From Prevotella sp. (lineage in GTDB: Bacteria > Bacteroidota > Bacteroidia > Bacteroidales > Bacteroidaceae), in NCBI GenBank assembly GCA_017618275.1, contig JAFZUS010000125.1, forward strand, positions 1-48,999: a stretch of 48,999 nucleotides of DNA, given 5' to 3'. Within the stretch, counting starts at the first letter, position 1. Every line of letters starts with the position of its first letter. The position numbers and the translations under genes were made by a program. The notes below the pieces were generated by a model, which searched no databases, was not told where the DNA came from, and saw only the letters and a program-made list of their open reading frames with translations. This document shows, in pieces, positions 34,401 through 40,655 of the stretch.

Positions 34401-34651
34401 AAAAGGTAAAAAAGTAAAAAGGCCTTCTCACCTCCTGACCTTCTCACCTTCTCACCTCCTGACTTTCTCACCTTCTCACCTTTTCCCTCCATCAGACAGT
34501 GCAGTTTGCACGTCTCGTCGTGGGCGGCGGTGCAGGTAGAACAGTCGTGTCCCTGTTCGATGGTGTCATTCCCCTTATCAAACAGGTTGGCTACTGCGGC
34601 AACAATGCCCAGCACCACGATCATTCCTATGCAAACCAGCGCAAAACTCAC
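31403..34651 (-). CDS. porW: PorW/SprE-type T9SS TPR lipoprotein fused to an N-terminal Cys-rich membrane segment
   Basis: Residues from about 90 on are a PorW/SprE-like T9SS lipoprotein: lipobox LLFATGC (Cys93), SRWWHSFNAKYNIYYNG, TPR repeats (about 160-480), a low-complexity linker (about 520-640, including DPDNPENPENPNNPD), and a C-terminal domain with TYEEYERFYEETFLPMK. Residues 1-53 are a different module: a transmembrane segment (8-23) and a Cys-rich piece (CSTCTAAHDETCKLHC) that resembles a separate small protein following aroA in relatives. Both are joined in one frame by GGTGAGAAGG-type repeats. Start GTG 34651 lies four bases after the aroA stop; ATG 34492 (MEGKGEKVR) would give PorW alone. 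Which start is used is open. Confidence 0.8.
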   Translation of the reverse strand: MSFALVCIGMIVVLGIVAAVANLFDKGNDTIEQGHDCSTCTAAHDETCKLHCLMEGKGEKVRKSGGEKVRRSGGEKAFLLFYLFTFLLFATGCSTKHNTAQSRWWHSFNAKYNIYYNGHQAFIDGNLEKEKGNKDNYTETLPLYPVGNKNSREIGSGQYERAIEKAEKAIKMHSIKAKPEWKSGKTKTAKDREWLERKEYNPFIWKAWMLLGKAQFQKGAFDEAAATFSYMSRLYQTQPMQNGLARAWLAKCYVELDWIYDAEDVIRNMNRDSVDFRTVKDWDYTYADYYLRAGEMEKAVPYLKKVIKHEKRNKQKAREWFLLGQIQRQLGNRAEAERAFRKVVGCHPPYELEFNARIAQTEVVAAENAKGMISRLKRMAANDNNKDYLDQVYYAMGNIYMAQKDTVKAIAAYEKGNEKATRSGIEKGVLLLTLGNLYWELEKYNDAQRCYGEAIGLLDKERDDYEELSNRSKVLDELVPYTDAIHLQDSLLELSTLPEEEQLKVIDRIISDLKKKEKEELRRQQELEAEQIQQQNAAKGNNTQRPNAPAAPTIPQQGNGQWYFYNPMAVNQGKATFQRQWGKRENVDDWQRVNKTVVNLNKEDPDNPENPENPNNPDATLLTDSLATDSLIAANPTDSIPVDTLANDPHNREYYLAQIPTTDEMKAACHDIIKDGLLHSGIIFKDKLENLRLGEKQLLRLTGNYPDFEHLDEAWYHLFLLYSRQGREDMADSCLTHMKTAHPESEWTILLSDPYYFENAKFGEHIEDSLYAATYQAFKDDNHEMIRANAKISEERFPLGENRAKFIFIDGLSRLNDGDGDGCIERLKTVVEKYPESEVSELAGMIIKGVQDGRRLHGGKFDIGDVWSRRDITLTADSTVTDTLNAAREQDFLFILTYQPDSVNENQLLYEMARYNFTNFLVRNFEIQIEAAEPPYDEEEEEVMPGEYHRMVFSGFLSYDEALQYARQLYTDKAMAERLRPCLSLIISSQNLALLGSRFTYEEYERFYEETFLPMKISEEKLLIRPDNVEIIDPEDEGSESDEPTENEETGKEDDDGILPAAPAKKTEKKQVEDFDFGDDFW
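32799..32846. repeat. Nine-base tandem repeat (TCCGGA core) in porW
   Basis: Five 9-base units start at 32799, 32808, 32817, 32826 and 32835 (plus-strand form TCCGGATTT). On the coding strand they give NPE/NPN/NPD tripeptides. Confidence 0.9.
34385..34486. repeat. Low-complexity tract encoding the porW fusion joint and signal peptide
   Basis: Plus-strand text consists of AGTAAAAAAGTAAAAAGG units followed by CTCACCTTCT/CTCACCTCCTGAC units. On the coding strand it is translated as GEKVRKSGGEKVRRSGG and then the hydrophobic FLLFYLFTFLLFA. Confidence 0.9.
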
Positions 34652-34655
34652 CTTC

Positions 34656-35924
34656 TCACTCTCTCACCTTCTCACCTTCTTCCACATCGAAGCCTGCCTC
34701 GGCCAGACTTGTCCAAAAACTCGGGTACGACTTCGTCACCACCTGCGGATTGTTGATGATGATACTGCCAGCCTTCAGCGCATACGGGGCGAAGGCCAGT
34801 GCCATCCGATGATCCTCGTAGGTGTCGATGCCTTGTTCCATAGCGGGCTCGCAGGTCTCACCGTTCCAGATCAGTTCACTGTCGTCGCGACTCTCTATCA
34901 CGTAGCCCAGTTTCCGCATCTCTTTTTTCAGCGCCTCAATGCGGTCAGTCTCCTTGATCTTCAACGTCGACAGACCCTTGAAATGGAAGGGGACGCCTTT
35001 GGCTGCACAGGCCACGACAAACGTCTGGGCCAGGTCGGGCGAGTTGATGAAATCGTACTCCAGTTTGGGCAGACAGCGTCCGTTGGTCTTGATGGTCACC
35101 GTCTGTGGCTTGGTCGATTTCTTCGATTGGAAGGTGGTCTTCACACCCAACAGACTGAAGATGTACCTGACTACGGAGTCGCCCTGCTTCGAGCCGTCCT
35201 TCAGACCAGTCAGACGCAGTTCTGCGTCGGGGTCGTTTATCAGTGCCATCATCTCATACCAGTAGGAAGCCCCGCTCCAGTCGCTCTCAATGAAGTAGTC
35301 GTGCTGTTCGTAGGGCTTTGGCTTCACGGTGATGGTGTCGCTCGATGTCCATTCCGCATCTGCCCCGAACTCTCCCATCATCCAGAGGGTCAGGTCAATG
35401 TAGGGACGTGAGATGATGTCACCCATCAGCCGTAGTTCCAGGCCTTTCTCTAAGGCGGGGCCGATCATCAGTAATGCCGAGATATATTGCGAACTCACAT
35501 TGCCTGCTATCTCCAGCGTGCCGCCCTCCAGTTTCTTGCCTGTGATGCGGAGTGGGGGAAAGTCCTTCTCGCCTGTATATGTGATGTCTGCCCCTAATGA
35601 GCGCAGGGCATCCACCAGTATGCCGATGGGACGGTGCTTCATCCGTTCTGTTCCCGTGATGGTGTGCGTGCCTTCCGTCACCGAGAGGAAGGCTGTCATG
35701 AAGCGCATGGCCGTACCTGCCGCCTTGATGTTGATGACATCCGGCATATTGCGCAGGGCTTCGATGATCACTTCCGTATCGTCGCAGTCGCTCAGATTCT
35801 GGGGCAACACCTGTCCGCCGCTCAGCGCATAGATGATAAGGGCACGGTTAGAAATGCTCTTTGATGCTGGCAACGCCACGGTGGCATTCAGCGTCTTCGG
35901 AGCGGTAATCCTGTATTTTGTCAT
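34656..35924 (-). CDS. aroA: 3-phosphoshikimate 1-carboxyvinyltransferase (EPSP synthase)
   Basis: AroA transfers enolpyruvate to shikimate-3-phosphate in aromatic amino-acid synthesis. The 422-residue protein shows LPASKSISNRALI, AAGTAMRFMTAFL, SSQYISALLMIGP, KETDRIEALKKEM and DDHRMAL-type EDHRMALAFA. It is a Bacteroidota-type, somewhat divergent EPSP synthase. The last codons (EEGEKVRE) fall inside the GGTGAGAAGG repeat tract that continues into the next gene, so its C-terminus was probably rewritten by the repeat. It heads the aroA-porW-porX-tsaE series and has a consensus promoter. Confidence 0.94.
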   Translation of the reverse strand: MTKYRITAPKTLNATVALPASKSISNRALIIYALSGGQVLPQNLSDCDDTEVIIEALRNMPDVINIKAAGTAMRFMTAFLSVTEGTHTITGTERMKHRPIGILVDALRSLGADITYTGEKDFPPLRITGKKLEGGTLEIAGNVSSQYISALLMIGPALEKGLELRLMGDIISRPYIDLTLWMMGEFGADAEWTSSDTITVKPKPYEQHDYFIESDWSGASYWYEMMALINDPDAELRLTGLKDGSKQGDSVVRYIFSLLGVKTTFQSKKSTKPQTVTIKTNGRCLPKLEYDFINSPDLAQTFVVACAAKGVPFHFKGLSTLKIKETDRIEALKKEMRKLGYVIESRDDSELIWNGETCEPAMEQGIDTYEDHRMALAFAPYALKAGSIIINNPQVVTKSYPSFWTSLAEAGFDVEEGEKVRE

Positions 35925-35955
35925 AAATCGTATCTTTCTTTATTCTTTTAACGTG

Positions 35956-35987
35956 CAAAATTACACATTATTATTTGTATAGGCAAA
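35956..35987 (-). promoter_or_regulatory. Promoter of aroA-porW-porX-tsaE
   Basis: Minus strand TTTG (plus 35984-35987), 20 bases, TAATTTTG (plus 35956-35963). Confidence 0.8.
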
Positions 35988-36034
35988 AATCATTTGTAAA
36001 AAAACGCTGTTTTGCGAAAAAAGTTCCCTGAAAA

Positions 36035-36066
36035 TTTGGTTAATCCGAAAAAACTGTGTACTTTTG
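36035..36066 (+). promoter_or_regulatory. Promoter upstream of tRNA-Pro
   Basis: TTTG (36035-36038), 20 bases, TACTTTTG (36059-36066). It lies about 130 bases before tRNA-Pro, so a leader RNA would precede the tRNA. Confidence 0.7.
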
Positions 36067-36072
36067 CATCCG

Positions 36073-36195
36073 ATTTCAAAAAAATCGTCTGCGATGATGG
36101 GTTGCACTTCGGCAAAAAGCCCGCTTTCTGCACTCAGTTTGCACCATCATTGCACGCACATTCGGCCTAAGGGTCAGTGCAGGCTGCAAAATGTT
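36073..36195 (+). ncRNA. Putative structured leader or small RNA upstream of tRNA-Pro
   Basis: The transcribed stretch can form a long hairpin: GCGATGATGG (36091-36100) pairs with CCATCATTGC (36144-36153, one G-T pair), then TGCA with TGCA after a two-base bulge, enclosing a C/G-rich internal region (CTTCGG, AAAAAGCCCGC). No open reading frame or protein match is evident. It may be a 5' extension removed by tRNA processing or an independent small RNA. Confidence 0.35.
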
Positions 36196-36268
36196 CGGGG
36201 CTTAGCGCAGTTGGTAGCGCACACGTCTGGGGGGCGCGAGGTCGCTGGTTCGAGTCCAGTAGCCCCGA
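36196..36268 (+). tRNA. tRNA-Pro (anticodon GGG)
   Basis: Acceptor CGGGGCT/AGCCCCG with discriminator A, D-arm GCGC/GCGC, anticodon loop CTGGGGG (anticodon GGG at 36229-36231), T-arm GCTGG/CCAGT with TTCGAGT. The anticodon stem CACGT/GCGCG has one A-C mismatch and one G-T pair, otherwise the fold is complete. CCA is not encoded. Confidence 0.92.
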
Positions 36269-36275
36269 CATTTAG

Positions 36276-36312
36276 AAAAGACTGAGAATCGAGAGATTTT
36301 CAGTCTTTTTTG
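36276..36312 (+). terminator. Terminator of tRNA-Pro
   Basis: The arms AAAGACTGAGAATC and GATTTTCAGTCTTT (one G-T pair) with a GAGA loop, ending in a run of six T. Confidence 0.85.
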
Positions 36313-36328
36313 TCAACTAGAAGTAATA

Positions 36329-36838
36329 ATGATTATGAGAAAGAAGTTCATCCTATTGTTGTTGAGTAGTGTGTTGGTGCTGGGCATGAATGCTCAGACA
36401 ACCCTGAAAAAAGTTTATAACGAGGATATCAATCCCGTCGAACAGATCGAACAGGCCGTCGTGAAGGCAAAGGCTGAGGGTAAGTTCGTGGTTTGTCAGG
36501 TGGGCGGCAACTGGTGCCCGTGGTGTCTGCGCTTTGCCGATTTCATCACCAACGACACGACCATCAGCAAGCTGATTGACGACAACTTCGTCTATATCCA
36601 CGTGAACTACAATCCCCGCAAGTCAGAGGGAGAGGCAAAGGCTCAGTTGGCCAAAGCCATGTTGAAACGACTTAACAATCCTGCCCGTTTCGGCTTCCCC
36701 GTGTTTGTGGTACTTGATGAGTCTGGTCGCGTCATTCATATCCAGGACTCCAGTTTCCTGGAGGAAGGCGAGGGCTATGATAAGGAAAAAGTGCTCCGCT
36801 TCTTCAAGAACTGGACCCCAGCCTCCGTGAAAGAATAA
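36329..36838 (+). CDS. Secreted thioredoxin-family protein (CPWC active site)
   Basis: The 169-residue protein has a signal peptide (about 1-22, GMNAQ) and a thioredoxin-like fold with active site WCPWC (Cys63 and Cys66), preceded by GKFVVCQVGGN, and the cis-proline region FGFPVFVVLDESGRV. The CPWC motif and the export signal point to a periplasmic thiol oxidoreductase rather than a cytoplasmic thioredoxin. The start could also be the ATG at 36335 (MRKKF), which gives the same mature protein. It stands alone after the tRNA-Pro terminator; the REP and RAYT gene follow on the opposite strand. Confidence 0.85.
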   Translation: MIMRKKFILLLLSSVLVLGMNAQTTLKKVYNEDINPVEQIEQAVVKAKAEGKFVVCQVGGNWCPWCLRFADFITNDTTISKLIDDNFVYIHVNYNPRKSEGEAKAQLAKAMLKRLNNPARFGFPVFVVLDESGRVIHIQDSSFLEEGEGYDKEKVLRFFKNWTPASVKE

Positions 36839-36849
36839 TCCTCTATCAT

Positions 36850-36874
36850 CTCACATGGGGACAGGAGTGCTGTG
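36850..36874 (+). repeat. REP element, left flank of the RAYT locus
   Basis: 25 bases that are the exact reverse complement of 38218-38242. The core follows CACA-T-GGGGAC-N8-TGTG. It lies four bases beyond the stop codon of the transposase gene. Confidence 0.9.
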
Positions 36875-36878
36875 CGAT

Positions 36879-37667
36879 TTAAGCCGTTCTGATGATAGAA
36901 AAACTGATTCCTGTCAGACGAACGAGTTGTCTGATACTGGCTCCATACAGTTTTGCTGCTCTGATAATGTCATTCCTACGTTCACGACTGTATAGTTGTA
37001 TATCCGAAGGCTGTCTGAGTCCAAAAGAAACTGAAAGGAATTCCTTCACTTCCTCATCACTTCTGTTAATATCTCCACTATCATAGTCCAATATCATCGT
37101 TGTCTTTGGCAAAGGTTCATTTACCAATTCTTTTAATTCTGCCAATGGCATCCGAGCAAAAACATGACTAACATTGCATATTATAGGAATACAACTACTG
37201 GCTCGTTCATATTCGTTCCAACTGCTCCACTCATAGTCATTGACGTTTTTCGTGATACCTGCTGCAACGGGATTCTGGTGGATGTATCGAAGCAAGGTAA
37301 AGAAATAGGCAGCATCATTAACAGGCTCACTCTTATATCTATCTTGGAACAGGTGCCCAAAGTGTTGGTATTTCCTGTTATAATGCTTGGCATATGAAAT
37401 GCCGATGCGCTTTATCACCTCCCCAATACTTTCTGCATTCTCCCTGATAAGAAGATGAACATGATTAGTCATTAGACAATAGGCATAGAAAGTACATCTT
37501 GCAGGCAGTGGTTGCCTATTCTTATCTGTAGGATTGACCATCTGTAGAAGGATCTCCCTGAATCGGATATAGTCATCCGTATCCTCAAAGATGTTCTGCC
37601 TGTTAATACCACGCATCATTACATGATAGATGCCCGTCCCACTTACTACTCTTGGATTTCGTGCCAT
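36879..37667 (-). CDS. REP-associated tyrosine transposase (RAYT, IS200-like Y1)
   Basis: RAYTs are single-copy HUH/Y1 transposases thought to spread REP hairpins. This 262-residue protein has ARNPRVVSGTGIYHVMMRGINRQNIF, the metal-binding HUH motif in MTNHVHLLI, the family hallmark FGHLFQDRYKSEPV, and RYIHQNPVAAG. The C-terminal tail (DIIRAAKLYGASIRQLVRLTGIS) looks like a helix-turn-helix. The catalytic tyrosine is probably in SYAKHYNRKY. The frame is open to 37718, upstream of the -7 box, so ATG 37667 (MARNP) is chosen. Four REP copies surround the gene. Confidence 0.92.
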   Translation of the reverse strand: MARNPRVVSGTGIYHVMMRGINRQNIFEDTDDYIRFREILLQMVNPTDKNRQPLPARCTFYAYCLMTNHVHLLIRENAESIGEVIKRIGISYAKHYNRKYQHFGHLFQDRYKSEPVNDAAYFFTLLRYIHQNPVAAGITKNVNDYEWSSWNEYERASSCIPIICNVSHVFARMPLAELKELVNEPLPKTTMILDYDSGDINRSDEEVKEFLSVSFGLRQPSDIQLYSRERRNDIIRAAKLYGASIRQLVRLTGISFSIIRTA

Positions 37668-37695
37668 AATACTAAACTTAAATAAATCAACGGTG

Positions 37696-37727
37696 CAAAG
37701 ATACGTATAATTATTCAAAGCGCCAAA
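37696..37727 (-). promoter_or_regulatory. Promoter of the RAYT gene
   Basis: Minus strand TTTG (plus 37724-37727), 20 bases, TATCTTTG (plus 37696-37703). Confidence 0.75.
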
Positions 37728-37775
37728 TAATTCAACGATAAAATGAAGGAGAGAGAATTATTCCCTCTTCTTAGA

Positions 37776-37798
37776 CCTCACAACTGTCCCCATGTGTC
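37776..37798 (-). repeat. REP element, shortened copy right of the RAYT gene
   Basis: Minus strand reads CACATGGGGACAGTTGTG (18 bases): the same CACA-T-GGGGAC head and TGTG tail with a shorter middle. Confidence 0.8.
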
Positions 37799-37807
37799 TT
37801 GAAAAAT

Positions 37808-37885
37808 TAGTAGTGTAGTAACGATAAATAGTAGTGTCGTAACGAAAATTAGTAGTGTCGTAATGAAAAATAGTACCGTCCTCGT
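37808..37885. repeat. 21-bp tandem repeat, about 3.7 copies
   Basis: TAGTAGTGTCGTAACGAAAAT-type units start at 37808, 37829, 37850 and 37871, exactly 21 bases apart; the fourth is partial (TAGTACCGTCC). The array lies in the 550-base gene-free stretch between RAYT and the phosphatase gene. Confidence 0.92.
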
Positions 37886-38046
37886 GCGTATGCGCGTATA
37901 TTTGTCATATCCACTTTTTATCCCACCTATCCCGCCGACCCCACACCTAAAGTAAAAAAACTTACGTGCGGGATGGGCGGAATAGGTGGGTTGTTTTCTG
38001 GTTCCTCTATACCACGCCCGCATGGACAAGATAGGTACGCAGCGAG

Positions 38047-38202
38047 CGCTGCCGATATAATCCCCGTTCGCTGCCGATATCAGCAGCGGCCGCTGCTGAT
38101 TACGTCCCCGCCCGCTGCTGATCCGAAGGGAAGGGGTTTTATCCCTGTTCCAAAGGCACTTTACCCCTGTATTGAACGTCTCTTTCCCCTGTTCCCTACG
38201 TC
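38047..38202. repeat. 22-bp periodic array with two unit types
   Basis: Units begin at 38047, 38069, 38091 and 38113 with CGCTGC(C/T)GAT; the fourth diverges after its first ten bases. Three further 22-base units follow at 38137, 38159 and 38181 (consensus like CTTTACCCCTGTTnnnnACGTC). Two units abut to make the perfect 22-base palindrome ATCAGCAGCGG/CCGCTGCTGAT at 38079-38100. No gene is evident here. Confidence 0.8.
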
Positions 38203-38217
38203 TTAACAACGCAACCT

Positions 38218-38263
38218 CACAGCACTCCTGTCCCCATGTGAGGCTCCTGTCCCCATGTGAGGC
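38218..38263 (-). repeat. REP elements, right flank of the RAYT locus (one full, one truncated copy in tandem)
   Basis: 38218-38242 is the exact inverse of 36850-36874. 38243-38263 repeats its GGGGACAGGAGC part in the same orientation. They end just before the phosphatase gene's stop codon (38277) and may form its 3' end structure. Confidence 0.9.
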
Positions 38264-38276
38264 AGCCAATGAAAGC

Positions 38277-39548
38277 TTATTCCGAAGGGGAGTGAGCCTT
38301 GCAGCGGTCAGTATAGAACTGGCGGAAGTCAGACCATCTGTAATAGGGATACATGTCTGATGGCAGTGGGAGGCTGGCCTCCACGCCATTGAGCAGACAC
38401 TTGACGAGGATATCGTCTGTTGACTTCTTCCCACGATAGAAGACCAGTTGGATGTTTGATGCCTTGCAGGTCTGCCAGTTCTGGTAGATGTTCTTCACCT
38501 CATACGGATCCTCGGGGTCGGCGTCGGCACCGTTGATACCCATGAGAATGTGGAGCGGCCCTAAACGGTCGTCGTGTCCGAAACGCAGGTCGGCAATGTG
38601 GTCGCTACTACCGTCGATCACAGCATCGGCTTTCTTGATGATATCCTGCAAGATGGGAATCATCCTATATTGGAGTGGAAACAGCCATGAGTAGGAGCCC
38701 AGGTTGGAACTTTCCCATCGGTCGGCTATATCCTTGTCGGTGACCAGGTTGCCCATCATGCCCTCATGGCCGATGTTGGGCAGCGAAGTATAGAGGTTAA
38801 TGAAGTTCTCGCCAATATGGTGTACGCTGCCAGGAAGTCCCTCGGTGCTGGTGAAGGCACGCTTGACGATTGTCTCGTCCAAGTTGTCTGTGTATTTGAA
38901 CTGGTCGCGGTTCTTCTCGTAGCGTGGCTTGCTGCTGGGGAAATCGCGACGGGCGGGATTCTGGCGGTCGTCAGGTACCACACCGTCGAGGGTGAAACGC
39001 GATGACTGTTCACGGATCTCTATCTTAGGATTACATTGCACCAGTTCCTGACAGAAGCCCGACATGCTGATAACGCAACGTCCGCTGAGCGAGGCAATGG
39101 CCAACACGTTGCCGCCCTTCTTGAACACTTCGGGGAAGTTGTTGTACATGGTTCTGGCAATGCGCTGGTGTTGCTCCCAACCCAAATCTGTCAACTCGCT
39201 GACACCTGTGGATAGTTCCTCCTTGGCGGCCTCGAACTTCGTATAGAACTTTTCGCCTTCGGGCGTGAGTTGATGCTTGCGATGGGCATTGGTCAGCAAA
39301 CTGTCCATTTCCCGATAGAGAAATGCATTCCAGTAATAGCGAGAACCGTGACGACCATAATGGCTGATATAGAACGGTTTGTAACCACGTGGCGCCTTTG
39401 TCAGCGGAGTCGTGGTGAAGGAATAGGGATAATCGGTACCATAACTCTTTCTGGGGTCAGACTTGAGTTGGTCGAGCACGTTTGTCTGTTGTGCCGATAC
39501 CGTCAGGCATAGCACCACAAGCGATAGGATAGTCAAAACTTTTTTCAT
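38277..39548 (-). CDS. Secreted histidine-type phosphatase (clade 2; MINPP/acid-phosphatase-like)
   Basis: The 423-residue protein has a signal peptide (1-19, TVSA-QQ) and the histidine phosphatase signature SHYGRHGSR (RHG at 66-68), whose histidine is phosphorylated during catalysis. The proton-donor motif is FGHD (323-326, RFGHDDRLGPLHILMG). The family includes phytases and multiple inositol-polyphosphate phosphatases; the substrate is not evident. It follows the DUF4380-like gene after 15 bases, so the two form an operon. A paralogue with the same motif spacing lies at 47.5-48.8 kb. Confidence 0.88.
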   Translation of the reverse strand: MKKVLTILSLVVLCLTVSAQQTNVLDQLKSDPRKSYGTDYPYSFTTTPLTKAPRGYKPFYISHYGRHGSRYYWNAFLYREMDSLLTNAHRKHQLTPEGEKFYTKFEAAKEELSTGVSELTDLGWEQHQRIARTMYNNFPEVFKKGGNVLAIASLSGRCVISMSGFCQELVQCNPKIEIREQSSRFTLDGVVPDDRQNPARRDFPSSKPRYEKNRDQFKYTDNLDETIVKRAFTSTEGLPGSVHHIGENFINLYTSLPNIGHEGMMGNLVTDKDIADRWESSNLGSYSWLFPLQYRMIPILQDIIKKADAVIDGSSDHIADLRFGHDDRLGPLHILMGINGADADPEDPYEVKNIYQNWQTCKASNIQLVFYRGKKSTDDILVKCLLNGVEASLPLPSDMYPYYRWSDFRQFYTDRCKAHSPSE

Positions 39549-39563
39549 ATGTCAATCTTGTTT

Positions 39564-40439
39564 TCAATTCTTGATGGCGTTGAGTACTTTTTGCTTGAGG
39601 GCTTCGCTGGGCTGGGTCTCTTCGCAGGGCAGGAGATACCAGCGGACGGTCCAACTGAACTGCTCACCAGGTTGCAGCGTAGTATAGGCACCCTGACTCT
39701 CCAACTCGATGAAGGTCTTGCGCTGGTTGACATAGACCTGTATCTCTGCCTCGTCGGGAGCAGGCTGTGACTTGTCGAGGTCCTGGAATTTCTTCACCAT
39801 CAGCAGTCCCTTGGCGCAGTGAGCCAGCCAGCCCTTGCCGTCGGCATTGATCTTGCGGTTCTGCTGGGCTTCGTCAGCCGTGTACCAACTGAGTCCGAAG
39901 GCAGGTTTGAAGTCCATGAGACCGGCGGGCGTGATGTCCTCGATGGGTGCGTCGAAGAAGATGATACCGTCGTTGGGTACACGGGTGATCTCCCATGGGG
40001 CCACCTGACGTGGCTCTTCAGACTTGTTGATGATGGAGTAGGTGACGACGATGGCCTTGTCGGAAGGATCGACGGTGAACTCCTTGCACACCTGGTATTT
40101 CAGTCTGCCTGACACTTCGCTGGTCATGACGAGGTTGTCGCCTGCGGTGACCTGATAGGGCATGCGGTCGAACTCGGCTACCGGTGGCCAGTTCCACTCT
40201 TTCTGGGGACTGGTCCAGAAAGTGCTGCCGAACGAGTTGGGGAAGGTGGTCTGACTGATCACTTCGGCATCGCCGTATTTGAAAGAGAGGATCTTTCCTC
40301 CCTCTTTAGACACGGTCATCGTGACTTGGTCGTTCTGGATGGTGTACTTGCCATCGCCGTTGTCGGTGATGGTGGCGGCGCTTACCGTGATGCAACTGGC
40401 GAAAAGGGCCGTCAGGATGGTTGTAACAAACTTCTTCAT
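39564..40439 (-). CDS. Secreted DUF4380-like protein (mutarotase-like fold suspected)
   Basis: The 291-residue protein has a signal peptide (about 1-21, TVSAA) and a beta-rich body: DGKYTIQNDQVTMTVSKEGGKILSFKYGD, SFGSTFWTSPQKEWNWPP, KYQVCKEFTVDPSDKAIVVTYSIINKSEEPRQVAPWEITRVP, and a C-terminal LQPGEQFSWTVRWYLLP. The GGKI(L)SF and TFW-SPQ-W-WPP pattern matches what I recall of DUF4380, which shares a supersandwich fold with galactose mutarotases. No catalytic role can be given. It precedes the histidine phosphatase in the same operon. A TATCTTTG box is at plus 40473-40480. Confidence 0.65.
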   Translation of the reverse strand: MKKFVTTILTALFASCITVSAATITDNGDGKYTIQNDQVTMTVSKEGGKILSFKYGDAEVISQTTFPNSFGSTFWTSPQKEWNWPPVAEFDRMPYQVTAGDNLVMTSEVSGRLKYQVCKEFTVDPSDKAIVVTYSIINKSEEPRQVAPWEITRVPNDGIIFFDAPIEDITPAGLMDFKPAFGLSWYTADEAQQNRKINADGKGWLAHCAKGLLMVKKFQDLDKSQPAPDEAEIQVYVNQRKTFIELESQGAYTTLQPGEQFSWTVRWYLLPCEETQPSEALKQKVLNAIKN

Positions 40440-40472
40440 GAATAGTTATTATTTATTGTTGAACTTTGGGTG

Positions 40473-40480
40473 CAAAGATA
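40473..40480 (-). promoter_or_regulatory. -7 promoter box of the DUF4380-like/phosphatase operon
   Basis: TATCTTTG on the minus strand, about 33 bases before the ATG at 40439. There is no clear TTTG at 20-base spacing. Confidence 0.55.
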
Positions 40481-40589
40481 TTAAAAAAGATGCTATGAAC
40501 AGACAAAAGTAAAACATAAAATCCTTACAATTAGAGAAGATTAACAAAATGACACAAGTTTAAAAAACATTAATCTTAAAGAAGTGTAG

Positions 40590-40620
40590 TTGGTACGTTC
40601 AATAATTTTGCTTATCTTTG
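40590..40620 (+). promoter_or_regulatory. Promoter of the esterase-GH3-MFS operon
   Basis: TTG (40590-40592), 20 bases, TATCTTTG (40613-40620). TAATTTTG at 40603-40610 is an alternative -7 box. Confidence 0.65.
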
Positions 40621-40655
40621 CTCAAAATTTTCTAACTTTCTTAAAACTATTGCAT

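Noticed and set aside
38047-38202. Possible CRISPR array
   Set aside because: The 22-base period leaves no room for spacers, units diverge in sequence, and no cas gene is present.
37778-38434. Minus-strand open frame of 218 codons across the RAYT repeat island
   Set aside because: It is made of the tandem repeats (ITTLLIF-type units) and overlaps the phosphatase gene and REPs; no independent evidence of coding.
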